A stretch of DNA of 64,000 bases from Diploptera punctata (taxonomy: Eukaryota > Arthropoda > Insecta > Blattodea > Blaberidae): NCBI GenBank assembly GCA_030220185.1, contig JASPKZ010001233.1, positions 1,604,001-1,668,000 on the forward strand. The letters are read 5' to 3'. Positions 1 through 10,335 of the stretch are shown here, piece by piece (positions within the stretch are counted from its first letter, which is position 1; each line of letters begins with the position of its first letter). A model generated the notes under the pieces. That model was not told the origin of the DNA and did not search any database. It was given only the letters and a program-made list of their open reading frames with translations. The translations under genes and the position numbers were made by a program.

Positions 1-59
1 TTTTTATTACTGATATTTCGGGTAGAAATTTTAATATTTTAACTAAGATATGTAGTGCC

Positions 60-650
60 AAAATATTTGCGCATCACTTGACTCTTGTCTTGAATTTTTG
101 CCTCTGATAAGCATAATTATTTAATTTCTGCATCTAAATATAATAATGTATTTATCTTTAATGTCAGGACTTCTCTTCTCCTGTATATGGTAACCTGTGC
201 GCCCAAATTATTGTGTCCTTAAATTTGTGGTCATGAATATTTATTCAAACCAATTTTATAACAAAAATATTATTTAATCTAATTTCTGCGTAGAAAAATA
301 ATTATTTATTCCAATTTGTATGATGATTATATATTCCAATTTATATGATTATAATAATTTTTATGCGTAATAATTGGCCTATATAGGACCTGGTTGCTGT
401 ATTTTCTTTGTCCAAATAAGTTTATATTCAGTTTCTTTGGAAAAACAATTAGTTTACTTTTTACGACTAAAAAATTGCTTCCAATTTATGCATCAAATGG
501 TTTTAATTCAGTTTGTATTCAAGTAATGCTCTAATCCTCAGCGTTCAAATAATTATTTATTCCAGTTCCTGAATCAGGTAATTCTGCGTCGAAGTACTTT
601 TTAAATTCAGTTTGTGCGCCCAAACGATTCTTTAACCTAATTTGTGCGTT
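60..650. repeat. Degenerate tandem array, about 45-60 bp units
   Basis: The motif (C/T)AATTTGTGCGTC-AAA followed by ATTATTTATTCCA recurs in variants at roughly 120, 195, 282, 320, 480, 545, 605 and 640, for example taatttctgcgtagaaa, caatttatgcatcaaatg, cagtttgtgcgcccaaac and aatttgtgcgttggg. Unit length and sequence have drifted strongly. It looks like an old minisatellite or the internal repeat of an element. No gene is seen here. Confidence 0.35.
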
Positions 651-654
651 GGGG

Positions 655-990
655 TGATCAATTCATTGATGCAATCCATCCAAATGTGCGATGATAGATT
701 GAGTGAGAGATAGCCAGCACATTGATTGGTGCGGGGCCTGTTATTGATCATATGCGAGTGCGCACACCGTATCCTCCCAGTCCGCCATCTTTTATCAATG
801 CAAAGCCCTCCATTGTTGATGAAATGTCTTCTGCTCACCGCTGTCCGAAACCTCGCTCTTTTCGTAATGTCAGTTGTCTCGAGGTAGTTCAACCCGTTTT
901 TGGAACAGGGTGACCGTGACTGTCGGGTTTCCCTACTTACAAGAAGGCGATTATGCGAAACCGGAGTTGATGGCAATCTCAGTTAATTAT
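655..990. other. GC- and CpG-richer block without identified gene
   Basis: About 330 bp with clearly more GC and CpG than the surroundings, open for 114 codons on the - strand and 63 on the +. Neither translation resembles the BAR N-terminus of Graf or a transposase that I recognise. It could be a young element end, an unmethylated regulatory island or an untranslated exon. Confidence 0.3.
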
Positions 991-1790
991 GACGCTTATA
1001 ACTTTGACTGTTTTTTTAATAAAATACACATTTAATAATATTCACAAAATGGCCGATTGTGGATTTAATTGATGCAAATATTGTTAGTGTATATAGAGTT
1101 TGTTGTTTGTGAGTACTAGTTTATATTTTGTGAAGAATAGAATATAATATATTTATAGTGAAGTATTTTTGTTACCTCATCAGTTTATATTTATAAAGAA
1201 GATAGTACCTTTGTCTAGAGATTTCGGGTGTGAACTCTGTGATAAATATTCGAATAGTGTATGTGTGTATGAAGATGTGATCATCTGATGCTGCCTTTGA
1301 AACACTGTCGTGTTGCGCTTAGAAAACGTGTACCAGGCATCTTCGTGATGATATTTTGCTGCAAGTCCTTCAAGTCGGATGATGGTACGTAACATTCAGA
1401 TTTAGAATAATTTTCTCCTACATATTATTGACACCCGAATTAGCAAGTGCTCTTGCTCGAGTGCAGTTGTTCCATTATTTAATACACTATAAAGATATAG
1501 TTAATGAGATGAATTGATGTCAGGTTTTAATGTTAAATATAGGAGAGGGGGATTTGCATTAATTTTTTGGCTGAATATGCAAGAATTCTTTTTATGAGAA
1601 TATTATTTTGTCTTGAATGTAATGTAGGTTCATTATTTTTTAAAATAAGTTAAGATTTATTTATTTTATGTTCTTTTGAGTGTCATTAATAATATTAACA
1701 AATTGCAGGCTATATACGCGTAAATGAGGTTTTTGAGATCAGTACTAGGTTGGATAAATTAAAAAATGAGGAAATTAGAAAATAATTAAA
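991..1790. other. AT-rich stretch, nothing recognised
   Basis: No domain, repeat boundary or splice-consistent exon was recognised. Short AT-rich ORFs only. Confidence 0.5.
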
Positions 1791-1794
1791 TGTA

Positions 1795-1990
1795 ATATCA
1801 TTAGAGGAAAGGATTCATCGTTATAAAGATCAGTGGATTGACACCTGGAAAAAATGAGTTACAATCGTATTCATAAAATAATTTTTGATTATAAACCTAA
1901 AGGAAGGAGAGATTTGGGAAGACGACGGAAACGTAGAGTGGAGAATATGTGAGGTTTGAACAGGCTTAAGAGTCTAATCCCTAATCGAAG
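1795..1990 (+). pseudogene. LINE 3' end remnant with GAAGAAGAAG tail
   Basis: With frameshifts the + strand reads EERIHRYKDQWIDTWKK and then YKPKGRRDLGRRRKR, the C-terminal end typical of non-LTR elements of the kind also seen at 8790-9945 and 25979-27235 (RGRRDLGRPRKRWS). It ends in cgaagaagaag, the tail used by these families. Confidence 0.6.
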
Positions 1991-2284
1991 AAGAAGTTAC
2001 TTTGAGTTCATGGAACTTTACCTTGGTATCGTTAAAATAATTCTATGTATTTGGCTTGAAAAATTTTTGTTTGTTTTTACCTTTAAATTATTTACTTTTT
2101 ATAGAATATAAAATATTATTTCCTTATTATTTAGTGAACACATTTAAGCAATAATAAAGTGACGTAATAAGAATAAATACAAGTTAAAAGAGGAGTTGAA
2201 CGCATTCTTCAACCCTTGTTATGGCGGATTATATTTATTAATTCGATTTAGTTCTCCTTTTGGGGATTGATTAAATACTTTCCT

Positions 2285-3361
2285 TTTAATTACTTATGGA
2301 AAATAAGAAAATATAGGATGAAGTTATACAAAAGAAAATGCACTCTAAAACAGAAAAATTAATTAATACAAAGGAGAATAAAATACAAAACAATATAAGA
2401 TAGATTATCAAACCTAGAAAGAAATTAAATATATAGGATAATTTAATACAATAAACCCATTAAAATTGATTGTATATGAAATTAATGTTAATGGGGCAAT
2501 CTTTTGAATAGTCCTAGTATATAGTATATAAATATAAACCATGTTTAAAATATTTAAATAATTACTTTTTTTTTTATTCAATTCGTTTTTTGGTCCGCTT
2601 AGCTCGGGATTGTATCTGATTATTCCATTGTAGAATTTGGGTCCTAAACGTATACTGTGTTTAGATCCAGCAGTTAGTTTCAAATGAGAAGAAAGTAGTA
2701 TTTTCCCCTTTTCATTATTTCTGGGAAATAGAAAAATATAGGATAAAGTTATACAAAGGAAAATGCACTCTAAATCAGAATATTAATTAATACAAAGGAG
2801 AATAAAATATTAACATTATAAGATAGATTATCAAACTGAGGAAGAAATTAAAGATATAGGTCTAGTATATAATATCCATCCATAGTAATTCTGCCCGAGG
2901 GCAGGTCTTTCACTGCAATCATAGCATTTCCATGCTATGTTTTGCAGCTTTAATAGGGAATTATAGGTGTGGTAGATTTCCGTTGCTTTCCACACCGGTG
3001 AAGGATGATGATGATGGCCGGATGATTTTCGGGGACCTTTGGGCCCTAAGCTTCCTGACATTTGTCTTACAGGTGAGAAAAAAAAAACAAAAAACCTCAC
3101 CCAGGAGCCTGTCCCGACCCGGAATCGAACCCGGGCCCGCTGCGTGACAAGGCAGCACGCTACCTGGAGACCACAACTATGGACTAGTATATAATATAAA
3201 CCATGTTTAAAATACTTGAATAATTAGCTTTTTTAAAATCTATATGTTTTTAGTTTGCTTATCTTGGAATTGTATCTATTTGATGCATTACATAATTTGG
3301 TTCCTGACATCTATTTCCTTTAGATCCAGCAGTTTCATATAGAAAGAAAGTAGTATTTTTT
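2285..3361. repeat. Direct tandem duplication of a unit of about 420 bp
   Basis: 2285-2704 and 2715-3361 are diverged direct copies. Shared landmarks include aaaatgcactctaaa, aatacaaaggagaataaaat, agatagattatcaaac, ataaaccatgtttaaaat and agatccagcag. The second copy is longer only because a 310-bp SINE (2874-3183) has inserted into it. Confidence 0.75.
2874..3183 (-). mobile_element. tRNA-headed SINE, family S2, with 12-bp TSD
   Basis: Antisense insertion flanked by ctagtatataat at 2862-2873 and 3184-3195. On the - strand it starts with a tRNA-like head (box B gggttcgattccgg near 3128) and ends with a GC-rich tail region, gcccgagggcaggtctttca, followed by a short (GGAT)n run. Related copies: 51064-51412 (-), 33661-33850 (-), 25235-25445 (+). 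Its end resembles the end of the LINE at 59575-59830. Confidence 0.85.
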
Positions 3362-3470
3362 AATATATTAATTAAATTGATAAAATCGAGATGAAAAACG
3401 ACTGTGATTGGTTGTAAATAAAAATTTATTGAAATATGATTGGTCATTGACTCCCATTTTGTGCATGAGT
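3358..3470 (-). repeat. Partial antisense copy of the hairpin-bearing repeat (Rep-H)
   Basis: Contains acgactgtgattggttgta and tgattggtcattgactccca, reverse complement of the first part of the repeat at 4845-6243. Confidence 0.6.
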
Positions 3471-3714
3471 CCCAGAAAAATTCTTAAAAACCCCATTCAA
3501 ATGGGTCAAGTAGTTTTTGAGTCCCAAAGGACAAACAGACCCACATATATAGTTTTCTAATATATCAGATGAGTATGCTCGGACATCATCCAATTTGAAT
3601 ACAACAATTTTAATTATTAATTATAATATTAATATTTGGTATTTGTCGTGTATATGAAAACTAAAAGTGAGGAAGAAAAAATATAATGATATTATAGAAT
3701 AAAATATCCTCAAC

Positions 3715-4039
3715 TCGTGTCCAACTCAAGGTCGGGTCGATGGATGAGATGAAATGAAGCTCATATATTTGAGAAGATCTATGAACGAAAAGGGTCCGGC
3801 TGACCACCCTTAATGCCCCGTCACAAGGGCGGATGAACAAAATTAAACAAAATGGATGAGATGAATATGGAGAAATTGTGAAATTAAATTTATGGTGGGG
3901 GAAAACGGAAGAAACCCCGAGAAAAACCTGCCCAAACTCCGTTTGGTCGACCACGAAACTCACATGGAGTGACAGAGACTCGATCTCGAAACCTCAGCGG
4001 TGAGAGGTGAGCGTCTAACCGCTTGCGCCACGGAGTCAC
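3715..4039 (-). mobile_element. tRNA-derived SINE-like element, antisense
   Basis: Reading the - strand, the right end starts gtgactccgtggcgcaagcg (box A-like) and continues with a box B-like cgagatcgagtctc, i.e. a tRNA-like head, followed by a GC-richer body. No clear TSD was found. Confidence 0.55.
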
Positions 4040-4344
4040 TACATGTATTTAAATAAAAATATATAATTCACCAGTAGGCCCTATATTATAAAATATCTTC
4101 TACATAAAATAATGTGTGAGAAATTCCTTAACCACTTGGAGTATATATTTTTCTTGTCACTAGGACTCGGAACTTGAGGATCTATAAAATGTCTATAAAA
4201 GACCTTTAAAAATACCTAAATATATCCTAAAAAGACCTAAAAACTAAAAAAAAGGACGTAAAAAAACAATTCAAATTAAATAATAATGTTAATTTGAACT
4301 GCATTTTTAATGAATACGAGTATAATAAAAAAAAGTTTAAAATG

Positions 4345-4702
4345 TACAAAATTAAAATATAAAATTATGGAATATTCACCTGAAAGGTCCGTCTCCTCAA
4401 CTTAATTAATTATTTAACTGTAGCTCTTTCGGGACTTGTCCCATCATCGTTTTAATTTTAGCCTGACTGGCTGCATAATCAACTTTTATAAGATTCATGA
4501 TGTGTTCCGTTGAGGTATTATTCAAAATTAAAATATAAAATTATGGAATATTCACCTGAAAGGTCCGAAAGGCCCCGAAAGCGCTACAGTTGAATAATTA
4601 ATTAAGTTGAGGAGACGGACCTTTCAGGTGAATATTCCATAATTTTATATTTTAATTTTAAATAATACCTCAACGGAACACATCATGAATCTTATAAAAG
4701 TT
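4345..4702. repeat. Complex inverted and direct repeat block
   Basis: ttatggaatattcacctgaa and its flanks occur twice in direct orientation (about 4363 and 4539) and once inverted (about 4625). The segment gattcatgatgtgttccg (about 4493) is also present inverted near 4680. The arms form a hairpin of more than 110 bp. No coding sequence. Confidence 0.7.
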
Positions 4703-4844
4703 AAAGTACAAAATATTGGTGAAATGCGACATACATTGCGAAAAAAAAAAGACTGCAAATGCTTCTTCTTTCATACTTTATTTTTTTTTAATTCAACATA
4801 GTTTGAAAAAGGAATTGTGTGTTCGTTAAAAAGAAATTTCTTTG

Positions 4845-6243
4845 ACTATTTAACTCATGCCCCAAATGGGAGTCAATGACCAATCACGTTTCAATGATTT
4901 CTGTTTTACAACCAATCAGAGTCGTGTTTCACGAAATATTTATCAGTGTTATAATTACCATATATTAAACAAAGCTCCTCCTTTTTAATATTCTGAACAG
5001 GTCTGACCGTTATTTTGCAGTGACTGAGCCTATAAGAAATACGGCTACCAGATTGTATATATAGTGCATACATGTCAACATTTGTAGCAATTTATTATAC
5101 CACCAAAAAAAAAAAGAAACCACTGTTTGACTTTCTTAAATGTATTTTTTCCCAGGTAATAATCCAGAAAAATATAATTGTAATATTTACATCATACGAC
5201 ATCAGAAATGAATTAATATACAGATTGATGTTTCATTTTTTCTCCACTAGAGAGCATTCTTACAATATTGCGTTCCTTTGGCAATAAATAGTATGATCTG
5301 GTTGCAGTGATAAACAAAAGAAGCAGTAGAAGCGTACCTATCGTTTCTCATTTGTTTTCAAACATCGCCGTTTGCATTAAATATATAAATATTTTAAAAT
5401 AACTATAGTTAAATAATGATTTGTGAGTAAACAGCTTAATTTTATTCGTTAAATAGTCCTAACAAATGCCACTCTTGATTTCCAAATTCTCTAGATAAAT
5501 TCACTCCTCACTTCGTGAGTTGTGAATTTATCGATAATTTGGAAATCACTCGTGGCATTACTTATGACTATTTAACTCATGCCCCAAATGGGAGTCAATT
5601 ACCAATTACATTTCAATGATTTTTTAATTATAACCAATCACAGTCGTGTTTCACCTCGAATTTATCGAACGTTAAGTTTATCATATATAAAGCAAAGCTC
5701 CTCCTTTTTAACATTCTGAATAGGTCATAGTATTATTTTGCAGTGACTGACTCTCTAAGAAATATGACTACCAGATTATATATATATAGTGCACAAATGT
5801 CAACATTTGTAGCAATTGATTATACCACCAAAAAAAGAAACCACTGTTTGCACTTTCTTAAATGTATACGACATCAAAAATGAATTAATATACAGATTGA
5901 TGTGTTTCATTTTTTCTCCACTAGAGAGCATTCTTACAATATTGCGTTCCTTTGGCAATAAATAGTATGATCTGGTTGCAGTGATAAACAAAAGAAGCAG
6001 TAGAAGCGTAGGCTACCTATCGTTTCTCATTAGTTTTCAAACATCACCGTTTACTTTAAATATAAAAATATTTTTAAATAACTGTAGTTAAATAATGATT
6101 TGTGAGTAAACAGCTTTATTTTATTCGTTAAATAGTCCTAACAAATGCCACTCTTGATTTCCAAATTCTCTAGATAAATTCACTCCTCACTTCGTGAGTC
6201 GTGAATTTATCGATAATTTGGAAATCACTCGTGGCATTACTTA
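4845..6243 (+). repeat. Two tandem copies of a hairpin-bearing repeat (Rep-H)
   Basis: Copies 4845-5566 and 5567-6243 abut directly. Each starts gactatttaactcatgcccc, contains gggagtcaatgaccaatca and cagtcgtgtttcac, then ttaaatagtcctaacaaatg and a long hairpin (arms aatgccactcttgatttcca and its complement around a cacttcgtgag tip). The element's ends gactatttaac and gttaaatagtc are inverted. Other copies: 14165-14797 (+), 50209-50837 (-), 55661-57017 (-), partial 3358-3470 (-). Non-coding, probably non-autonomous. Confidence 0.75.
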
Positions 6244-6394
6244 TGATAATTAGAATGAACGATTTGTTTCCATGTAGAATGAATTCAGCGAACCCGCAAT
6301 GGATATCAGGCGGTCAGTAGGCTGGTTAAAAATAACAAATAGTTTCTCACGGAACAAAAGAGTTGGCAATGTGAAAAGTCTTTGGAAAGTACTA

Positions 6395-7238
6395 CAGTAA
6401 AACTTGCTCAAAGCGGAATCGCATGGGACCACTTTTTTCCCACATTAGACAAAATTCCGCATTATAAAAAAACTAAACCTTATTAATTATATTAGATTAT
6501 AAAGTACCGTATATGCCTTTTTAACTAACCTTGGATTAATTGTAGTTCCGCTGCCATTGAAAAGTGAAGCATATTATGTATCAGCGACTTCGACGCTAAC
6601 GCGCGAAAAAAAAAACAGTCCTGTTTCACCAATGTTAAAATGTCTCTTAGGCGCGTATTCTGAAATTAAAGTAGGAATGCAGTTTTCGGTTTCCGCTCAC
6701 TAACTGTAATTTCGTCCACATCCTTTGATTCCCCGCAAATTTCATTCCACACTACATTGTGTCGTCTTTTAAAACTGTCCAGTCAACTAAAAGATGCCTT
6801 GAAATCATTATTCCCTAGGGATTTAGCAACAGCTACCTGTTAAAGATCGGTCTCAGAACTTAAACTAATTTAATATTTTACAGTGCAATGTTTATTTGTC
6901 AGACAGGTATCTGTATTTCGCGTAACATGTGTGCAGTGAGGCCGAAATAAAATTTCAGGTACAGATAGAATCTCTACTTACCCGGCAGCAGGAATGATTT
7001 TTTTTTTTTTTTTTTTTTTTTTAGCCTAACGGAAATTCAATGAAGTGGACTCTTAATTTATTTCTCTGTCATTCCGCTTTATAATTTTTTCATGAATTGT
7101 AGAGAAATACCCTTCCGTTTTCGCGTTGGACAGATTCCGTTTTATGCAAAATGAATATACGTAAAATTGCTATTATTTCGCCGGGACCAATAAATTTGTT
7201 CACATTGGACAGATTTCCGCATTAAACAAGTTTTACTG
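6395..7238 (-). mobile_element. pogo/Tigger-like DNA transposon, internally deleted
   Basis: Ends are inverted: cagtaaaacttgctcaaagc on the left and the complement of gcattaaacaagttttactg on the right, flanked by TA at 6393-6394 and 7239-7240, as expected for Tc1-mariner/pogo insertions. Internal - strand sequence (about 6590-6850) reads in pieces like a Tigger transposase: SFKRRHNVVWNEICGESKDV and, after a frame change, ETGLFFRALASKSL. The catalytic aspartate of the usual NADETGL motif is replaced by glycine (NIGETGL), so it is dead. Confidence 0.75.
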
Positions 7239-7240
7239 TA

Positions 7241-7984
7241 TTAGGTAATGTTTTAAAAGAAGTTCGAATTGAGACTAGACTCTGCGGATTCTTGAATTAT
7301 ATAGTCAAAAGAAGATAAAGTTGCAGAAAAGCCGTTAAGACGTAAAAAAAAAAGTTATAAAGCCAATAAGCCAAAAAAAAGTAAAAAATGAACAAAAAGG
7401 ACAAATGAAACCCACCATTTTCTGGCCTACAATGACTGAAAATGTATATATAATAAGCCAGGCTTCATCTTCAGACATAACATGGGGGGGGAAATAAAGA
7501 TTTTTCCCTCAACTTCCGGGCCTGGTTATCACCTTCGGAAGGTCATAAGATTAAACCCGACAAAGATGGTGGGAATTTTCGACTGAAGGTAAATTGAGAA
7601 CGCGACTTCCTTCGGATAAGTTAAAACCGCTAGTCTCATGTCATAGATATGTTAGCACATAAAGTACTTGTGTATAAAAGCATATCCCTGTCAAAATTAT
7701 CAGGTGTAAAAGCTTATCACCTGGATCACGATTAGCCTCGAAGCAGAAAAAACGACGTTACACTCACTAAACAATGTTTGGAAGGATAAATTATCTTAAA
7801 AAAATACCGAAACATTTGTAGGATATATTATTCTTTATTTTCATCGCAATTTTATTAGAAACCAATATATTTCTCCACGCATTAAAAAAAAAACAAAGTG
7901 TGGCATGTTCAGTACAATACTTAATTTGTTTTGTTTTTTGTTACGTATGTTTATGATCTCAACAACGAACGACAGGTATCGTGA

Positions 7985-7990
<6 letters not shown>
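7241..7990. other. No gene recognised; one GC-richer patch
   Basis: Mostly AT-rich. 7490-7640 is GC-richer (ttccgggcctggttatcacc) and resembles the body of an unclassified interspersed repeat, but I could not place it. Confidence 0.4.
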
Positions 7991-8025
<35 letters not shown>

Positions 8026-8210
8026 TAATAAGTTTTTCTTGGGTTTTCCGCGTCATTGACTCAAGATCGGCCTCTGGTCACTGATTCCGACGTTTCGGCA
8101 TGATCCCACATACCATTATCAAGGAATCTAAACTCCGAGTCACTGGTATGGGTCCTATACAATTAAACACAAGTTTTCACTGTGGTCCGTTTCGGAAACG
8201 TTTTTAAACC
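7991..8210 (-). repeat. (TA)n tract and single arm of palindromic family K
   Basis: A (TA)n run to about 8022 is followed by sequence (ggcctctggtcactgattcc, cattatcaaggaat, cactgtggtccgttt) matching the arms of the palindrome at 30779-31240, which also begins next to (AT)n. Confidence 0.65.
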
Positions 8211-8521
8211 CTGTAACGTGCTGTGTTTTATTTTTCAATTAATTTTTCTTCATAGGCGAAAAAAAAAAAGTTTTGGCACCTTTATGAATTGCTTGCACCT
8301 ATTTTTTTCCAAAACACATCCACTGAATTCCTACGACTTTTCACTTAATTAGCACACTGGAAAAGTGGTCAGATTTTTTTTTAATATGAGGTTCTTATTG
8401 CTAATTACTCCGGCCTACCAGTAATTCTGAAAGGGTGCGGCAAAATGGTATTTAATATGTGCCATTGACTGCATGTATTTAGACTGGTGCATAAGTAACA
8501 TGCGTAATATCTAGGTAATGT

Positions 8522-8586
8522 TGTTATAGTCTGTCCGTGGAATGTGTAGAGAAATTCACCGTGGAATGTGTAGAGAAATTCACCAG
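8522..8586. repeat. Short tandem duplication
   Basis: accgtggaatgtgtagagaa followed by attc occurs twice in a row with a period of about 29 bp. Confidence 0.7.
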
Positions 8587-8789
8587 CCTTCCGATTAAAT
8601 ATTTTTTCGCTTGAATCTCAAGAGCGAAATGAGTAATGCCACGTGATCTATTCTCCTTCCTGCACTTCCTTCCGCGGTCTCATTGGCCGTGCATTTTTGC
8701 CCGCCTCCTGCGTAGATGTCTTATTTCAACAGCTTCTCTACAGATCTAAGGACAGACTATAGATCCTACAGAAAGCATTCAAGTTTTAT

Positions 8790-9945
8790 AAGTTACGTTT
8801 ATAACATAGTAACACTAGCAGAAGAACAAAATGGGTTCCGAAAAGGAAGATCTTGTACCGATGGAGTATTTGCCCTGAATCAGATAATAAACAAAAGACA
8901 AGAAAAAAACCTGGAAACACATTTGTTATTTATAGACATAGATAAAGCACTTGATCGAGTAAACAGGGAAATATTGTGGAATGTCCTAAAAGAAAAAGGC
9001 CTCCCTATTCAGATTATAGAAACTGTTAAGAGCTTGTACTATGGAACAAATATTTGTATTGACCCACAGCTGACTAAAAATAAGACATTTTTTCAAATAA
9101 ACCAAGGAGTACGATAAGGGTGTTCACTTTCACCTATATTATTTAATATTTATATGGATATCCTAAAAGAATGGAAGAAGGTTTTAACTAATGAAGGAAT
9201 ATTAATCGATAATAAAGATAAAATAAATGCTTTATTATTCGCTGACGATGTTGTACTTTTAGCAGAATCTGAAAATGAGCTCCAAATGTTAGCATATAAA
9301 TTTAAATTAATAGCCAATAGATATAATTGTAAAAATCAATAAATAAGTCAAAAGTAATGGCATTTATTGGTAAATATGGAATTAGATCAAAAATTGTACT
9401 CGATAACAAAATAATAGAACAAGTATCACATTTCCAATATTTAGGATGTGATATAACTTATAGAGAAAATAAAGATAAATAAATTTCAGGCTATTTGTGG
9501 AACCATAAAAAGAACCTTAGGTCGGAAAACAAGGAAAGATACGAAACTTAAATTATATAAAACAATGGCTGTTCCTTTGTTGTTGTATGGAAGTGAAAAT
9601 TGGATAATGAAATCAAGGGATAAAAGCAGGATACAGACTGCGGGAATGCTTTTTTACGTAATGTGAAAGGATGCACAAGAGCGGATAGAATAAGGAATGA
9701 AACTGTATGAGAATAATTAAATATATATAAAATTGAAGATAAAATCAGCGAAAATAATAAGAAATGGACAGAACACTTAATGAGAATGAACAACGAAAGA
9801 ATACCAAAAAGAACCTTCCTGTATAATCCCAGAGGAACAAGAGATGTTGGCCGACCACGTAGAAGATGGACTCCACTTTTAACTTCGCCGGAACAGGCTG
9901 CATAGTCTAAACCTTGTAGTAGAAGAAGAAGAAGGAGACGTTTAT
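8790..9945 (+). pseudogene. Non-LTR retrotransposon (LINE-B) reverse transcriptase, 5'-truncated and broken
   Basis: The + strand encodes AEEQNGFRKGRSCTDGVFAL and HLLFIDIDKALDRVNREILW (RT blocks), then a stop interrupts INQGVR-GCSLSP, then LLFADDVVLLAES contains the catalytic F-A-D-D box. Downstream, in shifted frames, come QVSHFQYLGCDITY and a terminal RGTRDVGRPRRRW block, with a gaagaagaagaagg 3' tail near 9925-9940. Stops and frameshifts make it a pseudogene. Same family as the antisense copy at 25979-27235. The 5' boundary is uncertain; the first in-frame residues from 8716 do not look like RT. Confidence 0.85.
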
Positions 9946-10008
9946 AACATTGTAAACAAGTTTTCAATTGATTGAAGAAACAAGCCTTAATATTTGTGGT
10001 AAAATCAA

Positions 10009-10320
10009 ATGTTTCCTACCTCTCCTCATACAAATCTTCTAAGTAGATCGCGATTTCGAGACCATAACGGTCTCATCTTCAGTACTGTTTTGGCGACCGA
10101 TGTTATGTCGATCAGAAGAAACTCTCCTTCTTCTCTCTGTTGGTGGACCGATGAACCTCTGGATCAGGCCAGAATTTGCGGGAATTTCGATGTTCATAAG
10201 TTTTCTTTTGTTTTTCTGAATGTGGATTTTTTCTCAAATCATGAGTTCCTTTTGTTTATCAATTTGTTTATTAGACTGGCTTTTAATTAAATTAAATGTT
10301 TTTCGGATGAAGCATGAATT
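10009..10320 (-). pseudogene. Penelope-like element 3' end (GIY-YIG C-terminal region), antisense
   Basis: The - strand reads DKQKELMI-EKIHIQKNKRKL and FIGPPTERRRRVSSDRHNIG, the post-GIY-YIG C-terminal region shared by the PLE copies here. It is the inverted counterpart of 13425-13690, and the two arms enclose the LINE at 10336-13330. Confidence 0.7.
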
Positions 10321-10335
10321 TGAATCAAAAGCGAG

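Noticed and set aside
632..976. 114-codon - strand ORF
   Set aside because: No family resemblance, no splice context, and it lies in a CpG-rich block that makes stops rarer.
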